A stretch of DNA of 64,000 nt from Gordonia jinghuaiqii (lineage in GTDB: Bacteria; Actinomycetota; Actinomycetes; Mycobacteriales; Mycobacteriaceae): positions 3,286,001 through 3,350,000 of the forward strand of contig NZ_CP059491.1 of NCBI RefSeq assembly GCF_014041935.1, given 5' to 3'. Shown piece by piece: positions 8,675 through 18,925 of this stretch. Under the pieces are notes generated by a model. The model was not told where the DNA came from. It searched no databases and worked only from the letters and a program-made list of their open reading frames with translations. The position numbers and the translations under genes were made by a program. Position 1 is the first letter of the stretch; the number at the start of each line of letters is the position of its first letter.

Positions 8675-10290
8675 CCGGCCACGGGGTCCGACGTGACGCG
8701 GTGATCATCGGCGCGGGCCACAACGGTCTGATCGCCGCGGCCTACCTGGCACAGGCCGGACGCGACGTCGAGGTCCTCGAGCGCGACGACATCCCCGGCG
8801 GCGCCGTGTCGACCGTGGAACGCTTTCCCGGTCACCGCATCGATCGTGGGTCGTCGGCGCATCTGATGATCCGGCACTCCCCCGTGATCGACGACCTCGA
8901 GCTGACCTCCCACGGCCTCCGCTACGTCGACTGCGACCCGTGGGCCTTCATCCCGGCCACCGCGACCGCACCGGCGATCGTGTTCCGCACCGACCTCGAC
9001 GCCACCTGCGCGTCGATCGAACGTGCCTGCGGCCCAGGCGATGCCGCCGCATACCGCCGTTTCGTCGAAGCCTGGACACCGCGCGCCGCGGCGGTGATGG
9101 ACGCGTTCTTCCACCCCGCGACCATGGGACGGCTGGGGCGCGCATTCGGCGGCCTGGGCGGCACCGCGACCACCGCGCGCACGGGACTGTTCGGTCGCCG
9201 CACCGGCCGGGTGCTGAACCTCACCGCCGAGCTGATGGCCTCCGGGGACTCCCTGCTCGACGAGTACTTCACCTCCGAACACCTCAAGGCGGGTCTCGCC
9301 TGGTTCGGCGCCCAGTCCGGGCCGCCGATGAGTGCACCCGGCACCTCGCCCATGGTGGGGTTCGCCGCGCTGATGCATCGCATCCCGCCGGGGCGCGCGA
9401 TCGGCGGCAGCGGCGCCCTCACCGATGCTCTCGTGAGCCGGCTCGGCCACGACGGTGCCCGCGTCTCCTGCGCCGACCCGGCCACTTCCATCACCCGCTG
9501 CGGCGACCACTGGCGGGTGCGATCGGCCTCCGGCGAACTCCGCTGCACCGGCACCGTCATCAGCGCCTGCCACATCCTCACGACGCTGGACCTGCTGGCC
9601 GCCGGCGGCTTCGACGAGGCCACACTCGAGAAGTGGCGGCGGAACATCGTCGTGGGCAACGGCATCGGGATGGCGGTCCGACTGGGAACGACGGCTCTGC
9701 CCGAGTATCGGGATCTGCCCGGCGATCTCCCCGCCCACGGCGTCCACTCCGCTCTCGGACTTCTCGTCACCGACCGCGCTCAGCTCGTCACCGCACACTC
9801 CGCCGCCGCGGTCGGTGAACTGCCGCCGCGCCCGGCCGTCGTGGCGATGAGCTACTCGGCGATCGACCCCACCCTCGCCCCGGCGGGACGCCACGTGATC
9901 AATCTCTGGGCGCAGTGGCATCCCTACCGCCTCGCCGACGGTGACTGGGCGAGTGCCGGCGCACGGGCGGCCACCGCGATCTGCGACGAAGTCGATCGAC
10001 ACGCACCGGGTTTCGCCGCGTCGATCGCCCACCGGTATGTACAGACCCCCCACGACCTGGCCACCGAGCTCGGCCTCATCGGCGGCAACATCATGCACGT
10101 CGAGATGTCGATCGACCAGATGTTCATGTGGCGCCCCACCCCCGACCTCGCCGGACACCACGTCCCCGGCGCCGACGGCCTCCTGCTGGCCGGCGCGTCG
10201 ACGCACCCCGGCGGCGGCGTCACCGGCGCCAGCGGGTACATCGCGGGACACCTGGCGCTGCGACGCCGCGCGCGGCGCGGGTCGCGCTGA
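8671..10290 (+). CDS. FAD-dependent phytoene-desaturase-like oxidoreductase
   Basis: A 539-residue flavoprotein of the NAD(P)/FAD amine oxidase or CrtI-like superfamily. The N-terminal dinucleotide fold VIIGAGHNGLIAAAYLAQAG and the following LERDDIPGGA are clear, and the C-terminal flavin signature is GADGLLLAGASTHPGGGVTG. No carotenoid genes adjoin it, and the substrate is unknown. Related proteins include the human PYROXD2-type group. It overlaps the GNAT gene by four bases. The gene is not part of this block in M. tuberculosis as I recall it, so it may be an insertion; composition does not look foreign. Confidence 0.8.
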   Translation: MTGHGVRRDAVIIGAGHNGLIAAAYLAQAGRDVEVLERDDIPGGAVSTVERFPGHRIDRGSSAHLMIRHSPVIDDLELTSHGLRYVDCDPWAFIPATATAPAIVFRTDLDATCASIERACGPGDAAAYRRFVEAWTPRAAAVMDAFFHPATMGRLGRAFGGLGGTATTARTGLFGRRTGRVLNLTAELMASGDSLLDEYFTSEHLKAGLAWFGAQSGPPMSAPGTSPMVGFAALMHRIPPGRAIGGSGALTDALVSRLGHDGARVSCADPATSITRCGDHWRVRSASGELRCTGTVISACHILTTLDLLAAGGFDEATLEKWRRNIVVGNGIGMAVRLGTTALPEYRDLPGDLPAHGVHSALGLLVTDRAQLVTAHSAAAVGELPPRPAVVAMSYSAIDPTLAPAGRHVINLWAQWHPYRLADGDWASAGARAATAICDEVDRHAPGFAASIAHRYVQTPHDLATELGLIGGNIMHVEMSIDQMFMWRPTPDLAGHHVPGADGLLLAGASTHPGGGVTGASGYIAGHLALRRRARRGSR

Positions 10291-10317
10291 CCCTCCGGGC
10301 CTGGCCCGTCTGGCACG

Positions 10318-11253
10318 ATGAGCACCGTGCGAACGTCGAATCCCGAACCGGGTGCACCCGAGTCCCGTCGAGCCCGGCGTCTGCTGCCGTCCGCGGTGGC
10401 CGTCGCGCTCCTCGTCATGTCCCCGCTGATGGCCGGCTGCCTCGAACGGTCGACCACGGTGGGCGACCGCTATTCCGGGAGCGTCATCGTCGCGACCTCG
10501 GCGGACAACCCGCGCGGCACCCCGCAGCTCGATCTCCCCGAGTCGATGGCCGGCCAGGTGTCGGTGACCGACTACCGGGAGACCCCGGAGGAGCCCGGTG
10601 CGGGCGACGGTTCCGCGGCACCGTCGACGTCGGCCGAGAACGGCGGCGGGGACCGGAGCGGTGACGACAACCCGGCCACCCGCGCCGGCACCCGCGCGAG
10701 CTTCTCCGATCTGACCGCGGGCCAGTTCGGTCAGCTCGGCGACATCATCGCCGACTCCTACGGCGACACGTCCCTGACGATGGACCTCACCGCCAAGCGC
10801 AGCGGCGAGGTGGTGCGTTTCCGCGGCAACACCGACCTGACCGAACTCATCCCGGGCCGCGACTACGTGCAGCTCACAGTCACCTTCGGCGGACCGGTCA
10901 CCGCGACGAACGGTGAGCAGATCGGCGAATCGACGGTGACGTGGACACCGCCGGTGGGCGAACCGTCGGATTTCACCGCCGACGCCACCTACCCGGATCC
11001 GGCCACGGCCGCGGTCAGCAGCTGGTCCTGGTTCGTGGCGCTGCTCTGCGTGATCGTGATCCTGGTGATCGTGCGGATCGCCTACTCCAAGCGCTACCGC
11101 GGGCCCCGTCCCGGGCGGCCGGTTCCCGTGAAGACCGCGCCGTCGAACATCTCGGGCGAGGGACTGGCCGCCGCCGCGGACCCCGTGCCCGGGGAGGCTC
11201 GCGCCGGCTCGGCGTCCGACGCATCACAGCCGTCACCGCCGACGGAGAGATGA
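10318..11253 (+). CDS. lppM: LppM-like lipoprotein
   Basis: Envelope lipoprotein of the LppM (Rv2171) family, linked in mycobacteria to lipoglycan levels and phagosome traffic. The N-terminal signal ends in the lipobox LMAG-C41; the mature region begins CLERSTTVGDRYSG. A Gly/Ser/Asp-rich insert (about residues 85-125) separates the first strand from the conserved domain, and a single C-terminal helix (about residues 237-257) is followed by a basic cytoplasmic tail, giving a double-anchored topology. ATG at 10318 is used; GTG four codons later is possible. It sits between the oxidoreductase and a convergent metF, with a shared terminator behind it. Confidence 0.85.
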   Translation: MSTVRTSNPEPGAPESRRARRLLPSAVAVALLVMSPLMAGCLERSTTVGDRYSGSVIVATSADNPRGTPQLDLPESMAGQVSVTDYRETPEEPGAGDGSAAPSTSAENGGGDRSGDDNPATRAGTRASFSDLTAGQFGQLGDIIADSYGDTSLTMDLTAKRSGEVVRFRGNTDLTELIPGRDYVQLTVTFGGPVTATNGEQIGESTVTWTPPVGEPSDFTADATYPDPATAAVSSWSWFVALLCVIVILVIVRIAYSKRYRGPRPGRPVPVKTAPSNISGEGLAAAADPVPGEARAGSASDASQPSPPTER

Positions 11254-11283
11254 ACCCCTCGGGGCCGACCCTGCGAGGGGTTC
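11252..11283. terminator. Bidirectional hairpin between lppM and metF
   Basis: Perfect ten-base stem GAACCCCTCG / CGAGGGGTTC (11252-11261 and 11274-11283) with a 12-base loop, starting at the lppM stop codon. There is no long T tract. Confidence 0.7.
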
Positions 11284-11331
11284 GGCTGAGACGGGCCGGG
11301 CGGGTGGGTCAGTCGGGGTTGCTCAGACGGC

Positions 11332-12282
11332 TCAGGCCGGGACGTGCAGCGCCGCGTCGACGTCGACCCCGAGACGGCCGAGCACCTCGGTCGTCGCCTT
11401 GGCGAAGTTCAGGCTGCAGAAGTGCAGGCACGGTGCGCCCTCGGCGATCAGGCGTTGCGCCATCTCGGTCGCGAAGTCGATGCCCTCGGCACGGACGGCC
11501 GCACGATCCTCTTCCGGACCGTTGCCCGCGGCCCGGGCGAAGCGCTCCTCCACCGCCGGCGGGATCACCGATCCGGACAGCTCGACCATGCGCTGCGCGG
11601 TGGCCAGTGACGTGACCGGCATGATGCCCGGGATGATCGGTTTGGCCCCCTGCTCGGTATCGGCGGCCGCGACGCGATCGCGCAACCGCAGGTAGTGCTC
11701 GACATCGAAGAACATCTGGGTGATCGAGTACTCGGCGCCGGCCCGCAGCTTGTTCACCAGGGTGCGGGTGTCGTGCTCGATGTCGGGGGAACGATGGTGC
11801 GTCTCGGGGAAGGACGCCACGCCGACGTGGAAATCGCCCAGTGTGCCGATGAGCCGGACGAGCTGCTCGGCATACTCCACGCCGTCGGGGTGGGCGACCC
11901 ACTCACCGAGCGGATCGCCGGGCGGATCACCGCGCAGGGCCAGGATGTTGGTGATGCCCTGATCCGCGTACGCGCCGACCAGCGCGCGCAACTCCGCGAC
12001 GCTGTGATTGACCGCGGTCAGATGGGCCACCGGGAGCAGGGTCGTCTGGGCGGCGAGCTGCCCGGTGATGCGGACCGTGCGGTCACGGGTGGAACCGCCC
12101 GCCCCGTAGGTCATCGACACGAAGGCCGGCGACAACCGCTCGAAGATGCGCACGGCCCGCCACAGACGGGACTCGGCCTCGGCGTCGCGCGGGGGGTAGA
12201 ACTCGACGGAGAACGGGACCGGGCCGCGGTGCGGCGCGGACAGACGTTCGACGATCGAGGGTGCCGGAGCGGTTGGGGTCAC
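11332..12282 (-). CDS. metF: 5,10-methylenetetrahydrofolate reductase
   Basis: FAD-containing TIM-barrel enzyme making 5-methyltetrahydrofolate for methionine synthesis. Visible are the N-terminal FSVEFYPPRD (catalytic Glu of the barrel), SMTYGAGGSTRDRT, the folate-site segment NILALRGDPP, ITQMFFD and IPGIMPVTS; the length of 316 residues is standard. The GTG at 12282 is preferred over the ATG at 12309: a -10 box TACACT ends six bases before the GTG and there is no Shine-Dalgarno, so the mRNA is probably leaderless. It is divergent from idsA and shares a 38-base control region with it. Confidence 0.9.
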   Translation of the reverse strand: MTPTAPAPSIVERLSAPHRGPVPFSVEFYPPRDAEAESRLWRAVRIFERLSPAFVSMTYGAGGSTRDRTVRITGQLAAQTTLLPVAHLTAVNHSVAELRALVGAYADQGITNILALRGDPPGDPLGEWVAHPDGVEYAEQLVRLIGTLGDFHVGVASFPETHHRSPDIEHDTRTLVNKLRAGAEYSITQMFFDVEHYLRLRDRVAAADTEQGAKPIIPGIMPVTSLATAQRMVELSGSVIPPAVEERFARAAGNGPEEDRAAVRAEGIDFATEMAQRLIAEGAPCLHFCSLNFAKATTEVLGRLGVDVDAALHVPA

Positions 12283-12320
12283 CCGGACAGTGTACGGAGC
12301 GATTCGCATAGCCTGGCACG
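12283..12320. promoter_or_regulatory. Mirror-image leaderless promoters of metF and idsA
   Basis: Minus strand: TACACT (plus 12289-12294), six bases, then GTG of metF. Plus strand: TAGCCT (12309-12314), six bases, then GTG of idsA at 12321. Only 38 bases separate the two start codons. Confidence 0.75.
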
Positions 12321-13523
12321 GTGACCTTCACGATCCCCACGCCGACCACACTCGATGCGGTCCCGGCGGCCGTCGAGGCCGAATTGCGTGCGTTCTTCGC
12401 CGACGCCGTGCCCGCGGCCGCGCAGATCGCGCCGGTCGTCGGCGAGGCCGCCGAACTGATCCGGGACTTCATCCTGCAGGGCGGCAAACGCATCCGGCCG
12501 GTCTTCGCCTTCGCCGGGTGGCGCTGCGGCACCACATCCTCGGGACGCGGCGAGGGTGAGGAACGCGGCGGACCCGACGCGCGTGACGCACTACGCGTGT
12601 GCGCCGCACTCGAACTCGTGCAGGCCTGCGCACTGATCCACGACGACATCATCGACCACTCCGACACACGTCGCGGACACCCGACCGCCCATCGCGCATT
12701 CGAGTCGCGGCACACCGGTGCCGGATGGGCCGGTGACGCCGGCGAGCACGGCGTCGCCGCGGCCATCCTGGCCGGCGACTTCGCACTCGCCTGGGCCGAC
12801 GATCTCGTCCACGATCATCGTCCGGCGGTGGTCTCGACAAGCTCGACCAGCGGTGGGACAAGCTCGGCCGGCGGCGGGACACGCACCCCCGGCGAACGAC
12901 GCGAGCACCGTCCGCTGCCGGCCGACGTCGGTGCGACCTGGGCGGCGATGCGGACCGAGGTACTCGGCGGCCAGTTCCTCGACATCGTGAACGAAGCCGG
13001 CGGCGACGACTCGACGGCCGCGGCCTACCGGGTCATGGAGTTCAAGACAGCCGCCTACACCGTCGCCCGCCCACTCGAACTCGGTGCGCGCCTGGCCGGC
13101 GCCCCCGAGGATCTGGTGACCCGACTGCGTTCGATCGGCCACGATCTCGGTATCGCCTTCCAGCTGCGCGACGACCTGCTCGGCGTGTTCGGGGACCCGG
13201 CGCGGACGGGCAAACCGTCCGGCGACGACCTGGCGTCGGGCAAACGCACCGCGTTGCTGGCGATCGCACTGCGTCGCGCCGACGAGAGCGACCCCGCACT
13301 GGGGCAACACCTGCGCTCGTTCATCGGACACCCGCTCTCCCACGACGAGTTGGCCGCTGCGCGCGACATCTTCGTCGAGGTCGGCGCCGTCGCCGAAGTC
13401 GAGAAGTCGATCGACGAGTTGTTGCGGTCGGCGTTGAGCTCGCTCGACGCCGCCGACATCGGCGCCGACATCCGTACCGAACTGGCCGCGGTCGCGCATC
13501 GCGTCGCGCACCGCGAGGCGTGA
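12321..13523 (+). CDS. idsA: Polyprenyl (geranylgeranyl-type) diphosphate synthase
   Basis: Class I trans-prenyltransferase condensing isopentenyl diphosphate units. The first aspartate motif is IHDDIIDHSD, preceded by LQGGKRIRP, and the second region is LRDDLLGVFGD. Following FKTAAYTVARPLELGA the helical core is complete. At 400 residues it is about 40-50 longer than relatives because of two low-complexity inserts, one near residue 75 and a larger Ser/Thr/Gly stretch near residues 170-195 encoded by a repeat-like DNA element. GTG at 12321 is leaderless. It is followed 7 bases later by mptA, suggesting that polyprenyl carriers and mannan synthesis are co-expressed. Confidence 0.88.
   Translation: MTFTIPTPTTLDAVPAAVEAELRAFFADAVPAAAQIAPVVGEAAELIRDFILQGGKRIRPVFAFAGWRCGTTSSGRGEGEERGGPDARDALRVCAALELVQACALIHDDIIDHSDTRRGHPTAHRAFESRHTGAGWAGDAGEHGVAAAILAGDFALAWADDLVHDHRPAVVSTSSTSGGTSSAGGGTRTPGERREHRPLPADVGATWAAMRTEVLGGQFLDIVNEAGGDDSTAAAYRVMEFKTAAYTVARPLELGARLAGAPEDLVTRLRSIGHDLGIAFQLRDDLLGVFGDPARTGKPSGDDLASGKRTALLAIALRRADESDPALGQHLRSFIGHPLSHDELAAARDIFVEVGAVAEVEKSIDELLRSALSSLDAADIGADIRTELAAVAHRVAHREA
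12826..12879 (+). repeat. In-frame repeat-like insert within idsA
   Basis: The segment contains GACAAGCTCG twice in variant form (GTCTCGACAAGCTCGACC near 12831 and GGGACAAGCTCGGCC near 12855), each followed by a GCGG-type run. It resembles the dispersed GTCTCGACAAGCTCGACC elements I recall from Gordonia-like genomes. It inserts only low-complexity Ser/Thr/Gly residues. Confidence 0.55.
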
Positions 13524-13530
13524 GCGCGCC

Positions 13531-15126
13531 ATGAAGCGGAGCCCGGTGGCGGGCCGAGTCGGCCCGGCGACCCGAGATCTGATCTGCGGTGCGATCGGTG
13601 CCGCGCTGGTGTGTGTCGGCAGCTTCGGCGTCGGCGACCCGCCACGCAATTCACCACTGCTCACCGACCTCGGCCTGAGCTGGATCACCTACGGCCACGG
13701 CAAGAACCTGTTCGGCACCTTCTTCTGGACCGGCGTGTTCCTGATGGTCTTCGCATGGGTCCGATTGGGCCGTCGCGTCGTCCGTCCCACCACAGACGCC
13801 GACACCGCCGCCGAGGCCCTGCCATCGACACGCACGCTGGGTCGGTGGGTGCTGGTCTGGACGGCGCCGCTGCTCATCGCGGTACCGGTGTACAGCCGCG
13901 ACGTCTACGCCTACCTCGCGCAGGGCGCGGTGTTCGGAGCCGGCTTCGACCCGTACGCCGACGGACCCGCCCACGCCCCGGGGCCGCTCGTCGACAGCAT
14001 GGCGCAGGTCTGGGCCACCACCACCGCGCCGTACGGTCCGTTCTTCATGGGCATGCTGCGCGTGGTCACCGAGATCACCGGCGACCACGTCATCCTCGGC
14101 GTGCTCGCCATCCGACTCCTGTTGCTGCCGGGATTGTTCCTGTCGCTGTGGGCGATCCCCCGACTGGCCCGTCGGTTCGGCGCCTCGCCGCAGGCCGGCC
14201 TGTGGCTGACGCTGTTCAACCCGCTGGTGCTCATCCACCTCGTCGCCGGGCCGCACGTCGAGCTGCTGATGATGGGTGTCCTCGTCAGCGGCATCGCGCT
14301 GGTGGCCCAGCGGCGCCACGTCCTCGGCACATCGGTGCTGGCGGTGGCGGTGTCCATCAAGATCACCGCCGGTGTCGCATTGCCGTTCGTGTTGTGGATG
14401 TGGTTGGCGCACATTCGTTCCGAGCGTCAGGTGACGGCACGCGACGTGGTGACCGTGTTCGCCTCGATCGTCGGGATCGCGCTCGCGGTCTTCGGGTTCT
14501 GGACGCTGGTCGTCGGGCTGGGCATCGGCTGGCTGACCGGCCTCGGCTGGGCGGATGTGATCATCAACTGGTTCACCATCCCGACGCTGGCCGCGCACCT
14601 GGTGACCCTTGTCGCCGCACCCTTCGTCGCGCTGAATCTGCAACCGGTGCTGGAGGTCACCCGCTCGATCGGATTCGTCGTCCTCGCTGTGACGCTCGTC
14701 GTGCTGTGGTGGCGGCACCGGCACGACGACCGCGACGCCGTGGCCGGTATGGCGTGGGCGATGCTGGCCGTGCTGCTCCTCGAACCGTCAACGCTCCCCT
14801 GGTATTACACCTGGGTCCTGGCCATCGCGGTGGCCTTCACACTGCCGCAATGGGCACGGGCGACGGTGGTCGGGGCGTCGACGTTCCTGCTCATCGTGTT
14901 CCAGCCCGACGACGCGATCGTGTTCTACAAACCGTTCGAGGTCGCGCTCGCCGCCGCCCTGGCCGGGCTGGCGGCATGGTCGCTGGTGCGCCCGGACCCG
15001 TTGTCGCTGCGCCGCTTCGGCAGGTGGGCCTGGGGGACCGCCCCGACATCCGAGACCGACCCGTCCGAGACCGGCCCGTCCGTTGCGGACCGGGTCAGAA
15101 AGCCTGAGCCTGCGCCCGGCGGATGA
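13531..15126 (+). CDS. mptA: Alpha-(1->6)-mannopyranosyltransferase MptA
   Basis: Polytopic GT-C glycosyltransferase that uses polyprenyl-phosphate mannose to extend the mannan backbone of lipomannan and lipoarabinomannan. The 531-residue product has about 12 hydrophobic segments; the first periplasmic loop carries the GT-C acidic motif in VYSRDVYAYLAQG. The C-terminus is a soluble Thr/Pro/Glu tail. It follows idsA by seven bases and its 3' end overlaps the convergent Rv2175c-like gene by 32 bases. Assignment comes from gene order (Rv2174 position) and membrane pattern. Confidence 0.85.
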   Translation: MKRSPVAGRVGPATRDLICGAIGAALVCVGSFGVGDPPRNSPLLTDLGLSWITYGHGKNLFGTFFWTGVFLMVFAWVRLGRRVVRPTTDADTAAEALPSTRTLGRWVLVWTAPLLIAVPVYSRDVYAYLAQGAVFGAGFDPYADGPAHAPGPLVDSMAQVWATTTAPYGPFFMGMLRVVTEITGDHVILGVLAIRLLLLPGLFLSLWAIPRLARRFGASPQAGLWLTLFNPLVLIHLVAGPHVELLMMGVLVSGIALVAQRRHVLGTSVLAVAVSIKITAGVALPFVLWMWLAHIRSERQVTARDVVTVFASIVGIALAVFGFWTLVVGLGIGWLTGLGWADVIINWFTIPTLAAHLVTLVAAPFVALNLQPVLEVTRSIGFVVLAVTLVVLWWRHRHDDRDAVAGMAWAMLAVLLLEPSTLPWYYTWVLAIAVAFTLPQWARATVVGASTFLLIVFQPDDAIVFYKPFEVALAAALAGLAAWSLVRPDPLSLRRFGRWAWGTAPTSETDPSETGPSVADRVRKPEPAPGG

Positions 15127-15460
15127 CCTCGCGCGCGTAATCCGTGCGCAGCGCGGCCGCCGGATACAGACCGAGGTCGTCGTGCACGGTGAACAGCCAG
15201 CTCATCACCTCGTCGCGGGTGTAACCGCCGTCGAGCAGGACACCGACGAGACCGTAGAAGTGCTTGACGACGCCCTCGTCGTCGAGGAACAGCGCCGGGA
15301 TCCCGGGCTGCCCCCCGCGGGAGACGGCGAGCAGATTGTGGTCACGGATCAGTGTGCGCACCCGATTGGACGAGACATGGAGACGGCGGGCGACCTCGTC
15401 GACCGACAGCAGATCCACATCGGGGGGCAGGGTGTCAGGCGACAACGGTAAGGAACCCAC
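15095..15460 (-). CDS. Rv2175c-like DNA-binding protein
   Basis: A 121-residue winged-helix protein; in M. tuberculosis Rv2175c binds DNA and is phosphorylated by PknL encoded beside it, as here. LLSVDEVARRLHVSSNRVRT is the helix-turn-helix and GLVGVLLDGGYTRDEVMSWL plus EVIRRAQAQAF form the conserved C-terminus. The GTG at 15460 starts VGSLPLSPDTLPP; compared with the mycobacterial protein, as I recall it, about a dozen N-terminal residues carrying the phosphorylated threonine are missing. Thr10 could be a substitute, or a TTG two codons upstream could be used. It is convergent with mptA (32-base overlap) and divergent from pknL. Confidence 0.8.
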   Translation of the reverse strand: MGSLPLSPDTLPPDVDLLSVDEVARRLHVSSNRVRTLIRDHNLLAVSRGGQPGIPALFLDDEGVVKHFYGLVGVLLDGGYTRDEVMSWLFTVHDDLGLYPAAALRTDYAREVIRRAQAQAF

Positions 15461-15585
15461 GGACAAGAGCCTAACCGGTCCGCGCGACGGCGAGAAACCG
15501 CTGTACCCGGCGACCGGTTCGACGACGTGGCGGCGCGCTGTCCGCACCGGGACCCGGGTTGTCCCAGACCACCCCGCCCTGCAGG

Positions 15586-15598
15586 TAGATTCGGCAGA
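15586..15598 (+). promoter_or_regulatory. Leaderless promoter of pknL
   Basis: TAGATT (15586-15591) followed by seven bases and ATG at 15599; no Shine-Dalgarno is visible. Confidence 0.6.
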
Positions 15599-16816
15599 AT
15601 GAATTCCCCCGTCGACACGATGCTCGGGACCGTCCTCGAAGGCCGGTACCGGATCGACGCGCCCATCGCGCGCGGCGGCATGTCGGCGGTCTATCTCGGC
15701 GTCGATCTGCGCCTCGGCCGGGACGTGGCCGTCAAGGTCATGGACTCCCGCTACTCTCACGACCCGCAGTTCCTGCGCCGCTTCGAGTTCGAGGCTCGCG
15801 CGGTCGCGGGACTCAAGCACCCGGGTCTGGTCGCGGTGTACGACCAGGGCATCGACAACGGCATCGCGTTCCTGGTGATGGAACTCGTCGACGGCGGCAG
15901 CCTGCGCGAGCTGCTGCGCGAACGCGGACCGATGCCGCCGCACGCGGTGGTGGCCGTCGCCGCGCCCGTACTCGGCGGATTGGGTACCGCCCACGCCGCG
16001 GGCCTGGTGCACCGCGACGTCAAACCGGAGAACGTGCTGATCTCCGACGAGGGCGAGGTGAAGGTCGCCGACTTCGGCTTGGTGCGTGCCGTCGCCGAGG
16101 CCGGGGTCACCTCGGCGAGCGTCATCCTCGGGACCGCCGCCTACCTGTCCCCCGAACAGGTCGAGTCGACCCACGCAGACGCGCGCAGCGACGTCTACTC
16201 CATGGGCGTGATGATGTTCGAATTACTCACCGGCAGAACACCTTTCCAAGGCGATTCGCCTCTGGCGCTGGCCTATCAGCGGCTCACCTTCGACGTTCCG
16301 GCTCCCGGTGACGTGATCGCGGGTGTACCCGAGGAGTTCGACGAGATCGTGTTGCGCGCGACCGAACGCAACCCGGCCGACCGTTTCGCCGACGGATTCG
16401 ACATGCAACGCGCCCTGCTCACCGTCGCCGACGAACTCGACCTCCCGCCGTTCACGGTGCCCGCACCGCGCCGATCCGCCGAACGCGAGACGATGTCGCG
16501 GTATCGCGCGGCCGGCGGCCCCGGGGGCGGCACCAGGGTTCACTCGGTGCCCGGCCCGCACAGTCCGGCCTCCGAACCGGTACGGCCGGTGGCCGACGTG
16601 GTGGACCCGCCCACCGAGCCGCCTGTCCGTGAACGTACCGACGACCGCGATCTACCGCGTACCCCGGAACGGACGCGAGATGCTCACGTCGAACCCGCGC
16701 TCGTCGGCGGCAGCCGTCTCGGCTCGCTGGCGTGGATTCTCGTGGTGCTGCTCCTCGCCGCCGGACTCGGCGCCGCCGGTTTCTGGGTCGGCAGCACGTA
16801 TCTCACGATCGGCTGA
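15599..16816 (+). CDS. pknL: Serine/threonine protein kinase PknL
   Basis: Membrane-anchored Hanks-type kinase of 405 residues. Glycine-rich loop IARGGMSAVYLG, catalytic Lys46 (VAVKVMD), HRDVKPEN with Asp140, DFG at 158-160 and APE-like SPEQ are all present, so the kinase should be active; activation-loop Thr/Ser residues at about 171-174 are likely autophosphorylation sites. A Pro/Arg-rich juxtamembrane linker leads to one helix near the C-terminus (SLAWILVVLLLAAGLGAAGF) with only about 10 residues outside, so there is no PASTA sensor. Neighbour of its presumed substrate, the Rv2175c-like protein, as in mycobacteria. Confidence 0.93.
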   Translation: MNSPVDTMLGTVLEGRYRIDAPIARGGMSAVYLGVDLRLGRDVAVKVMDSRYSHDPQFLRRFEFEARAVAGLKHPGLVAVYDQGIDNGIAFLVMELVDGGSLRELLRERGPMPPHAVVAVAAPVLGGLGTAHAAGLVHRDVKPENVLISDEGEVKVADFGLVRAVAEAGVTSASVILGTAAYLSPEQVESTHADARSDVYSMGVMMFELLTGRTPFQGDSPLALAYQRLTFDVPAPGDVIAGVPEEFDEIVLRATERNPADRFADGFDMQRALLTVADELDLPPFTVPAPRRSAERETMSRYRAAGGPGGGTRVHSVPGPHSPASEPVRPVADVVDPPTEPPVRERTDDRDLPRTPERTRDAHVEPALVGGSRLGSLAWILVVLLLAAGLGAAGFWVGSTYLTIG

Positions 16817-16839
16817 GAGGTCACCGAAGAGCCTCGATC

Positions 16840-16864
16840 GCGGCCGGCAGGAACTGCCGGCCGC
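16840..16864. terminator. Bidirectional terminator between pknL and aroG
   Basis: Perfect 11-base stem GCGGCCGGCAG / CTGCCGGCCGC with a GAA loop, centred in the 58-base gap between two convergent stop codons. Confidence 0.8.
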
Positions 16865-16874
16865 TCTACACGCG

Positions 16875-18837
<1,963 letters not shown>

Positions 18838-18911
18838 GGGACAAGTATTCACACACGCCGGTGACGACCCGCTCACCGCTCATCGTTTCGCCATACCGGC
18901 CACTTGCTGTC

Positions 18912-18925
18912 TACCCTGGTATTTC
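18912..18925 (+). promoter_or_regulatory. Leaderless promoter of the mannosyltransferase-Nudix gene
   Basis: TACCCT (18912-18917), eight bases, then GTG at 18926. It decides the start against the longer open frame from 18836. Confidence 0.6.

Noticed and set aside
8533..10251. A 572-codon open frame on the minus strand opposite the oxidoreductase gene
   Set aside because: It has no recognisable motif, is His/Gly/Arg-rich as expected for the antisense of a GC-rich gene, and the plus frame has clear FAD motifs.
13651..14724. 357-codon minus-strand frame in mptA
   Set aside because: Highly charged Gln/Asp/His-rich translation typical of antisense to hydrophobic membrane codons; no supporting signals.
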